From Buddleja alternifolia (Eukaryota > Streptophyta > Magnoliopsida > Lamiales > Scrophulariaceae), in assembly GCA_019426215.1 (NCBI GenBank), contig CM033396.1:22955101-23019100 (forward strand): a stretch of DNA of 64,000 nucleotides, in the 5' to 3' direction. The notes beneath the pieces were generated by a model that worked only from the letters and a program-made list of their open reading frames with translations, ran no database searches and had not been told where the DNA came from. Shown here in pieces: positions 56,714 through 64,000 of this stretch; position 1 is the first letter of the stretch; each line of letters opens with the position of its first letter. Both the position numbers and the translations under genes were made by a program.

Positions 56714-58086
56714 TGTTAGAAAATTTCTTGTTCGATGTTTTGATGATGACAATTAAGATTCTTTGTTAGACCCCTAAATATGTAAGCTTGATTTTATTAG
56801 AAATCATGTATAGGCTTTATTTATTTTCCTTTTTGTCTATTAGACTAAGTAGTCTTAGACTAAGCGTCTGATAATTTTTGAGTGAGCTTATCAGTAGTTA
56901 AGTTTGAAGATTCAAGCGTCTGAAGACTGAATGAAGATGAAGTTTCCAAGCGTCCAAGCATTGATTAAGGACAGAAATCATTCAGAAGTGATTGAGCGAC
57001 TATCAATGACCAAATGTCACCTGAATTTATTTCTAAGTTCAGAAGGAGTTTAATGCAAATATTCTCAGATCATTAATTGCCAACGGGCATTTAATTCAAA
57101 TGCATTATATGTTGATAAGAGCATTAAATGTGATAAGCTCTTCAGAACGTACGGAGAAGCCACCCTATTGGACTATCAACTATTCATAGACTGTAGCACC
57201 AACTTTTGTGCAGCAGATTTTCAGGAAAAATGACAAAAGTGGTTCACTCGCGAAAGTAAGAGACACGCGCCTGTCCATGTGTCAAGCGGACACTTTTTTC
57301 AAGAATGTCTATAAATAGACTTCAACAATAAGCCAAAATCAGTGATTCACCACTGTACAAGCTTATAAGCCAAAACTCTATTGCATTGAAGTCTCAAACC
57401 TTGAACTCTCAGAAAAGACAGAACATTCAAACAATATTTTTTTTGCTTTTCTTCAATTCCTGAGACAGTCAACCAATATTTCAAATATCTTTTCAAGAAG
57501 AACCCTCATTACTATTAAGATATTCTAAGTTGTTTGAACTTTTCAAAAATCAAACAAACCGTTGAAATAAAACCTCATCCAAGCCTCGCGATCTGTGTGA
57601 AGTCGAAGTTGGACACTTGCATTATTTTTGGGTGAAAGAAGCAAGGGGATAGACGTGTCTTGTAGCAGAAATCTAAGTGACCAAGGAGCTCAAGTCATTA
57701 ATATTCATCTCTCCCTATTTTATAGAATATTCTGTTTGATTCTTTGTGGATCATTATAGTGGATTGCCTCCGAGTGTTCAAGGAGAAGAAGGATGTAGTT
57801 GGGATTATACCACCCAACGAACCTTTCAATTCTTTGTGTTCTTTACTTTATTGTCACTTTATTATTGTCATATCATTGCATAAATCGATTAAGTGAACAC
57901 GTTGATAAAATCATTTAAAAGCTAAGCAACTAAAGAAAACTTTGTGACACTAAAACCTTATAAAAGGAAGACTGAAAATCATTCCGCTGTGCTAACTTTG
58001 ATTAAAAAACTGAACGCTTAAATCTATCTCATTATAGTATTCAAATCTTGAGTCTAAGTTAACTTTTTCAAAACAGTCTTCAAGTA
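56714..58086 (+). repeat. SIRE-like 5' LTR, 3' end deleted
   Basis: TGTTAGAAAATTTCTTGTTC to CAGTCTTCAAGTA. Matches 62738-63799 from CAAATGTCACCTGAATTTAT onward. TATA-like TATAAATA at about 57310-57317. Confidence 0.8.
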
Positions 58087-58144
58087 GACGCTAACTTTTG
58101 AACTATAAAAGAGTGAGTATTTCTATTATCAAAAAGGGGGAAAT

Positions 58145-58206
58145 TGTTAGGAAATTTCTTGTTAAATGTTTTGATGATGACAATTAGAATTCTTTGTTAG
58201 ACCCCA
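58145..58206 (+). repeat. SIRE-like 3' LTR, first piece
   Basis: TGTTAGGAAATTTCTTGTTA...TTGTTAGACCCC, the same as the start of the 5' LTR. It is cut where Copia-4 begins. Confidence 0.75.
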
Positions 58207-58442
58207 AATTTTTTGGATCTACCTCATTGCTTTTTAAATTTTGGACATATACTATTTCTGGATAATGTTTTAGTTTTGCCCAATGGGCTTAAAACATTGT
58301 TTCTATTCCCATTTTAGTTAAACTTGGTTATACTTTCCGTTTTATTGATGAACGATACAATATTTATTATGGTGATAAATTAGTAGGCTTTGCTTCTTTA
58401 ATAAATGGATTGTATTACTTTAATGTCTAGAATGAGTGTTAT

Positions 58443-58850
58443 GTGAATACTATACAAAGGAAACGTAGTAGGCTTGGAATAAACCAAAGATTGATTTGGC
58501 ATCTTAGACTAGGCCATGCCGGTGAACATAAAATTCGCAAAATGGAGAAAGATGGACTAATCAGTCCATTGGGATTGGATCGCTATCCTACTTGTGAATC
58601 TTGTCTCAAAGGCAAGATGGCTAGATCCCCCTTTACAGGGACTTTTAAAAGAGCCTCACAAATCTTAGGCTTAGTGCACACTGATGTTTGTGGTCCATTT
58701 GGAGAAATGGCACGAGGAGGTTTCCTTTACTTCATCACCTTCACTGATGACCATTCAAGATATGGTCTAGTGTACATGATGAGGCATAAATCTCAATCCA
58801 TTGAAAAGTTCAAGGAATTCAAGGCTTTAGTGGAAAATCAAACTAGTTAA
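58443..58850 (+). pseudogene. Copia-4 GAG-pre-integrase and start of integrase core
   Basis: RLIWHLRLGHAGEHKIRKME carries both zinc His residues; YPTCESCLKGKMARSPFTG carries both Cys. LGLVHTDVCGPFGEMARGG has the first catalytic Asp, and YFITFTDDHSRYGLVYMMR follows. TAA at 58848 (from CAA, by comparison with Copia-1) ends the frame; past it TIRLDRGGEYMSDEFDVYLR keeps the second catalytic Asp. Confidence 0.85.
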
Positions 58851-58952
58851 TATATAAAAACCATTCGGTTAGATCGAGGAGGAGAATATATGAGCGACGA
58901 GTTTGATGTATACCTCAGAGAGAATGGTATAGTATTATAGCTCACACCTCCA

Positions 58953-60659
58953 ATGACACCACAGTTAAATGGAGTAGAAGAGCGAAGGAATCGAACTTTG
59001 TTGGACATGGTTCGCTCCATGCTCAGCTACACTGACTTACCCATTTCACTGTGGGGTCATGCGCTGCTTACAGTTATACACATTTTAAATAGATGTCCGT
59101 CCAAATCCATTCCTATGACTCCCTATGAGATATGGAGGAATAGTAAACCAAGTCTTAATCACATCAAGATTTGGGGATGTCCGGCTTATGTTAAAAAGAC
59201 CGAAGTGGACAAGTTGGAGGCGAGATCCTTGAAGGGACGTTTCCTTGGATATCCTGAGGATTCAATGGGATATTTCTTTTACATGCACGATGATAAAAGG
59301 ATCATTGTAGCTTTACAAGCCCACTTTCTTGAAGATGAGTTCATTCAAGAAGGAGGAGCGGGTAGAAAGATTGTTCTAGAAGAACAAAATGAGACTCCAG
59401 TGGATACATCTACACAGGAAGTGAGAACCGAACCTTCTGTAACACAACCACAACCGCAAAGATCAAGTAGAGTACCTCAACCGCCTGAGAGGTACGGATA
59501 TCTAGTACAGAGGGAGCTGGATCTTCATTCTGTATTAGAGGAGGATCATGGAGATGATCCCTCCACTTTTGATCAAGCAATGGTAGATGTGGATGCTACT
59601 AGATGGCGTGAAGCTATGCAAACTAAGATCGATTCGATGTATGCAAACCAAGTCTGGAAACTTGTGGACCAACCTGGAGGGGTAAAACCAATCGGGTGCA
59701 AATGGATTTACAAGAGAAAGATTAGTATTGATGGAAAGGTTGACACCTACAAAGCCAGACTAGTGGCGAAAGGGTATAGTCAAAAAGAAGGAATTAACTA
59801 CCAAGAAACCTTTTCGCCAGTGGCTATGATCAAATCTATAAGGATTCTACTTGCAATAGCGGCACACCTAGACTATGAAATATGGAAAATGGATGTCAAA
59901 AATGCTTTCCTAAATAGATTCCTAGAAGAGGATATCTATATGGAACATCATAAAGGTTTTGTATCCGAGGAGCATACTCATAAGGTGTGTAAGCTTGAGA
60001 GATTCATTTATGGACTTAAGCAAGCGTCCCGTAGCTGGAATCTACGTTTTGATGAGGTTGTCAAAGGATTTGACTTCATCAAGAATGAAGACGAGCCATG
60101 TGTTTACAAGAAAGTTAGTGGGAGCAAGATAACATTCTTTGTGTTATATGTAGATGACATATTACTCATAGAGAATGTGCTCACCACTGTAAAGAAATGG
60201 CTTTCGAGTACTTTCTCCATGAAAGACTTGGGAGAGGCAACTTATATTCTAGTCATTCGAATCTTCAGAGATCAAACAAATAGAATGATAGGGCTCTCGC
60301 AAGCCCTTTACTTAGAAAAGGTCCTAAAGAAAAATAGGATGGAGGATTCTAAGAAAGAGTTCATGCCAATGAGACATGGGATACATCTCTCAAAATCTAT
60401 GTGTCCTCAAAGTGAGGAAGATAGAAAGAAAATGAGCATTGTACCCTATGCATCAGCGGTGGGCAGCCTGATATACGCAATGTTGTGTACTAGACCTGAC
60501 ATTGCTTATTTGGTAAGCATTGTTAGTCGATTTCAAGCAAACCCAGGCAAGGAACATTGGATAGCTGTGAACAATATCCTAAAGTATATGAAGAGAACCA
60601 AAGATATGATTCTCATCTATGGGAGTGGTAGCCTGAGAATGGACGGGTACATTTATTAG
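58953..60659 (+). pseudogene. Copia-4 integrase C-terminus plus reverse transcriptase, 568 open codons
   Basis: The longest clean frame of the window. TPQLNGVEERRNRTLLDMVR (third integrase acid), YTDLPISLWGHALLTVIHIL, HIKIWGCPAYVKKTEVDKLE, a proline/glutamine linker (TQPQPQRSSRVPQPPERYGY), then [113 protein letters not shown] (YVDD intact), MKDLGEATYILVIRIFRDQT, PYASAVGSLIYAMLCTRPDI. Ends at a stop at the RT-RNase H join. M at 58953 is not a natural start; upstream frames carry two stops. Confidence 0.88.
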
Positions 60660-61123
60660 GATTTTCAATTTGATATCGATAACCTAAAATCCACCTCAGG
60701 ATTCGTATTCACCCTCAATGGTGGGGCGGTGACTTGAAAAAGTTCTATCAAAGCACAACTGCGGATTCCACTATAGAGGCTGAATACATAGCTACCTCTA
60801 AGGCAGCTAAAGAGGCTGTTTGGATAAGGAAGTTCATAGAAGAACTTCAAGTGGTTCCTAGCATGAAGCTCTCGTTGCCACTTTGTTGTGACAACACTAG
60901 AGCAATAGCGTAAGCAAAGGAACCTAGGTCTCACAACAAGTCCAAACACATCGAGAGGAGATATCACATCATAAGAGAGATTGTTGCACGAGGAGAAATA
61001 TCTGTTCAGAAAATAGCCTTAGCTGACAATGTCGTTGATCCATTGACCAAGCCATTTGCACATGCGGTGCTAGAAAAACATCTCTAAGGGATGGGTATTA
61101 AATACCATAGCAAATGGCATTGA
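60660..61123 (+). pseudogene. Copia-4 RNase H, broken
   Basis: DFQFDIDNLKSTSGFVFTLN, a frameshift and TGG-to-TGA at about 60736, then STTADSTIEAEYIATSKAAK, LPLCCDNTRAIA, a CAA-to-TAA stop near 60911, RYHIIREIVARGEISVQKIA and KYHSKWH before the stop at 61123. The catalytic Glu (EAEY) and Asp (CCDN) remain. Confidence 0.8.
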
Positions 61124-61138
61124 GTGCAAGTGGGAGAT

Positions 61139-62737
61139 TGTTAGAGTGTATGCCCTCAAATGCCATAAAGATGATAGATTTATAGGGCATTGACTTGTAA
61201 CTAAATAATATCTTTTTATTATATATAAGGCATTATCTTGTTGTTTTCTTATAGGCATTTGTAAGGTGTTAATAAACAACGTAAAGTCCTTGAGAATAAG
61301 GCAAACCTTCTACTTTCTATGGGATAGGAATAATGGCACTAGAAGGGTTTGATCCTTATAACTAAATAGAGTTCGCAAGTCTAAGAAAGTATTTAACTGG
61401 ACATTAATACAGAACAAGAACTTGCATGATACAAGTTTCGACAGAGAAAGTGTCATTCAAACACTATGGGAATGATAGTAGGAACTTATGTCATGGACGT
61501 ATAAGTTGGACTAATATGTTCGAACACGGCTCGCATCAGTTTCATCACATGGGTATTCACTCACTAACAATCAATGATGAAACTGATAAGTTGTGATAGG
61601 TACGCGTGAACCTTAGACATGAGGAATCGAGTTGAAGATGTACTTGTGACATCAAGTCTGTCATTAGAGTAGTTAGATCCAAATCACCCTTTGGTGGGAT
61701 CGACCTCAAAGTGCGACTTAATGGGCAAGTAGCATTGTTAACTAAATAGAAAAATGGGATTTATTCTCTCATAAGTGAATAAGCTAAATATCCTATGCAG
61801 TCATGAATGAGTAAGGTTAAAAGTCTTTGGCCAAAGCATAAAATGACCTTGACTCATTATGAGCTAAGCATATGGTCAAGTCATGTGAGTCTGACTAAAA
61901 CCATGACTCTCACTTGACTGGGATATAAGAATAAAAGGTTTATACTCGTACGGTATTCACAACGTATATGGTTTGGAATGATCCTATTCATTCGTTCTCA
62001 ATTGGGATACGATGTGAGTCACGTGACTGGTTAGGTGTTACTCAAATCCTTTTGGTTTCCTCCCAATTGCCTTTTGAGACGAACCTAAAGAGTCGCGCTT
62101 AAAGGAAGTGCAAAAGAAAAATCATGGAAAAGACTTGAGAGCATTTTCGGTATTGGATATCGAGATTAATTAATTAATCATTAGATGATTTAATTAATTA
62201 ATTAAGTTAATAAATTAATTAATTCCTTAGAGGAGTTTAATTATAATATTAACATGAATTTAATTAATTTATTTATTTATTGGATAAATAAAATTAATTA
62301 TTTAATTAATTAAAAACCAAAATAGGACTAAAGTCCGAAGGCTTGAAAGCCTTGAAGTGGGCGTCCACTTGGAGACCTAGGTTATTGTTTTCTATTGTAG
62401 TATAAATATACTACTTAGTGAAAAAAATAACGTAAGTGAATAAACACAAACTTTCTCTCCAAGCAAAAACAATCCATCCTTTCTCTCTCTCTCTCTAGCC
62501 GTCTCCTTCAAGAGAAGAAGAAGAAGATTTTCGTTTTTGACTCCAGCCTTGCAATTTAGAGACAGCGACGAATTTGCTGTTCAAGAAGGGATTGCAAAGC
62601 TGGTTCAGAATTCAACATATGCGAGAACGGTAATTGAATACGAAACCCAATTTAAATACTAGAAATAGAGTTGAGCCACTGGGATTTAAATATATTCTTC
62701 CGCTGCGTTATTTGATTTTATGCATTTTTTCCCAACA
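61139..62737 (+). repeat. Copia-4 3' LTR (1599 bp)
   Basis: TGTTAGAGTGTATGCCCTCA...TTTTTTCCCAACA. Holds GAGTCACGTGACTGGTTAGG near 62017 and the AT-rich block 62160-62310. Confidence 0.85.
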
Positions 62738-63940
62738 CAAATGTCACCTGAATTTATTTCTAAGTCCAGAAGGAGTTTAATGCAAATATTCTCAGATCAT
62801 TAATTGTCAACGGGCATTTTATTCAAATGCATTAAATGTTGATAAGAACATTAAATGTGATAAGCTCTTCAGAACGTATGGAGAAGCCACCTTATTGGAC
62901 TGTCAATTATTCATAGACTGCAGCACCAACTTTTGTGTAGCAGATTTTCAGGAAAAAAAACAAATGTGGTTCACTCACGGATGTGAGAGACACGCGTCTG
63001 TGCATGTGTCAAATAGACACTTTTTCCAAGAATGTCTATAAATAGACTTCAGCAACAAGCCAAAATCAGTGATTCACCACGGTACAAGCTTACAAGCCAA
63101 AACTCTGCTGCATTGAAGTCCCAAACTTTAAACTCTCAGAAAAGCCAAAACATTCAAGCAATATTCTCTTTGCTTTTCTTCAATTCCTGAGACAGTCAAC
63201 CATATCTCAATATCTTTTCAAGAAGAACCCTCATTACTATTGAGAAATTCTAAGTTGTTTGAACTTTCCAAAAATCAAACAAACTATTGAAACAAAACCC
63301 CATCCAAGCCTTGCGATCTATGTGAAGTCGAAGTAGAACACTTGCATTATTTCTGGGTGAAATAAGCAAGGGGATAGACGTGTCTATAGCAGAAATCTGA
63401 GTGACGAAGGAGCTCAAGTCATCAATATTCTTCTCTCCCTATTTTATAGAAGATTTTATGTGATTCTTTGTGGATCATTATAGTGGATTGCCTCCGAGTG
63501 TTTGAGGAGAAGAAGGACATAGTTTGGATTACACCATCTTTCAATTCTTTGTGTTCTTTACTTTATCATCACTTTATTATTGTCATATCATTGCATAAAT
63601 CGATTAAGTGAACACATTGATAAAATCATTTAAAAGCTTAGCATATAAAGAAAACTTTGTGACGCTAAAACCTTGTAAAAGGGAGACTGAAAATCATTCC
63701 ACTGTGCTAACCCTGATTAAAAAACTGAACGCTTAAACTTATTTGGTTATAGTATTCAAATCTTGAGTCTAAGTTAACTTTTTCAAAACAGTCTTCAAGT
63801 ACATGCTCAGCCAAGCGCCTACATTTTCAAGCGTCCAACTCAATTTTAATACGAACTTTTTGAAGTCGAAAAAAACTTCAGGGTCTGTTCACCCCCTCCC
63901 CTCCCTTCTAGACTCTTTCGTATGCCATTTGGGACCAACA
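62738..63940 (+). repeat. SIRE-like 3' LTR, main piece
   Basis: From CAAATGTCACCTGAATTTAT to GGGACCAACA; TSD GTAAC follows. The last ~150 bp (63790-63940), including a CACCCCCTCCCCTCCC stretch, are the part missing from the 5' LTR. Confidence 0.8.
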
Positions 63941-64000
63941 GTAACACTTAAATCATATAAGTTTTTGTCTGATAATGTTGGATTAATAATTAAAAACTAA

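Larger units (their letters stand above)
58207..62737 (+). mobile_element. Copia-4: 5'-truncated TNT1-94-like Copia element
   Basis: Starts within the region after protease (matching 12627 onward in Copia-1). It has integrase, RT and RNase H, PPT AAGTGGGAGAT (61128-61138) and the 3' LTR 61139-62737. No 5' LTR, PBS, gag or protease is present. It is inserted in the SIRE-like LTR. Its LTR is a diverged relative of Copia-1's. Confidence 0.82.
56714..63940 (+). mobile_element. SIRE-like Copia remnant (two LTRs, almost no internal region)
   Basis: TSD GTAAC (56709-56713, 63941-63945). The 5' LTR 56714-58086 lacks its last ~150 bp. 58087-58130 is the tail of the internal region. PPT AAAAAGGGGGAAAT is at 58131-58144. 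The 3' LTR is 58145-58206 plus 62738-63940, split by Copia-4, with about 230 bp lost at that site. The PPT with five G's and the LTR end ('GGACCAACA') fit SIRE-type Copia (inference). Confidence 0.8.

Overview
The window is plant nuclear repeat DNA, AT-rich and probably pericentromeric or otherwise gene-poor. Every protein-like stretch but one belongs to an LTR retrotransposon (Ty1/Copia or Ty3/Gypsy). The LTRs carry typical plant primer-binding sites: the initiator-Met type TGGTATCAGAGC, an Athila-type TGGCGCTGTTGCCGGGGA, and an Ale-type GTTATCAGCACG. No bacterial-style operons, CRISPR arrays, rRNA genes or tRNA genes are seen. The species cannot be named from the sequence; a eudicot is likely. 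All family calls were made by eye from motifs.

Layout. 1-1950 (-): a decayed, possibly spliced, unidentified coding region. 2019-3615 (-): a lone Copia LTR. 3616-42588 (-): an Athila-like Ty3 compound that acts as host for a deep nest. Its left LTR is split by a Copia element, 'Copia-1' (4322-27607, +). Copia-1's leader holds a young, intact 3.6-kb non-autonomous LTR element (6332-9936, TSD ATTAA), which carries a 43-bp tandem array. Copia-1's pol is split at 12717/23221 by a stack: a minus-strand Copia derivative (12718-17187), whose LTR is cut by another Copia LTR (17188-17307 plus 22229-23220), which in turn holds a minus-strand Copia element (17308-22228, TSD AAAAC). The internal region of the Athila-like host is split by a second Athila-like element (29004-38080, +). 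Both Athila-like copies lack reverse transcriptase and integrase.

Right half. 43527-44126 and 44212-44560: two Mutator-type MITEs, each with a 9-bp TSD. 45212-49386: a complete 4.2-kb non-autonomous Ty3 element (TSD GATCC) with 1062-bp LTRs. 49392-51851: AT-rich DNA with no gene. 51857-55326: an Ale-type Copia element with matching TSDs (ATTTC) whose 5' half is inverted. 55332-56708: no gene, one foldback repeat. 56714-63940: a SIRE-like Copia remnant (TSD GTAAC) reduced to two LTRs, the second split by 'Copia-4' (58207-62737, +), which has the longest near-intact pol of the window (568 codons).

How the parts work together: there is no host pathway here. The autonomous-type parts (Copia integrase, RT and RNase H) are all damaged by stops, deletions or nested insertions. 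The intact structures are non-autonomous elements that would need proteins supplied from elsewhere in the genome. The points most worth following are the 43-bp hairpin array in the young element, a palindromic ACGTTCGAACGT motif scattered through the Athila-like family, the pol-less Athila-like architecture present in two insertions, and the in-place inversion inside the Ale-type element.
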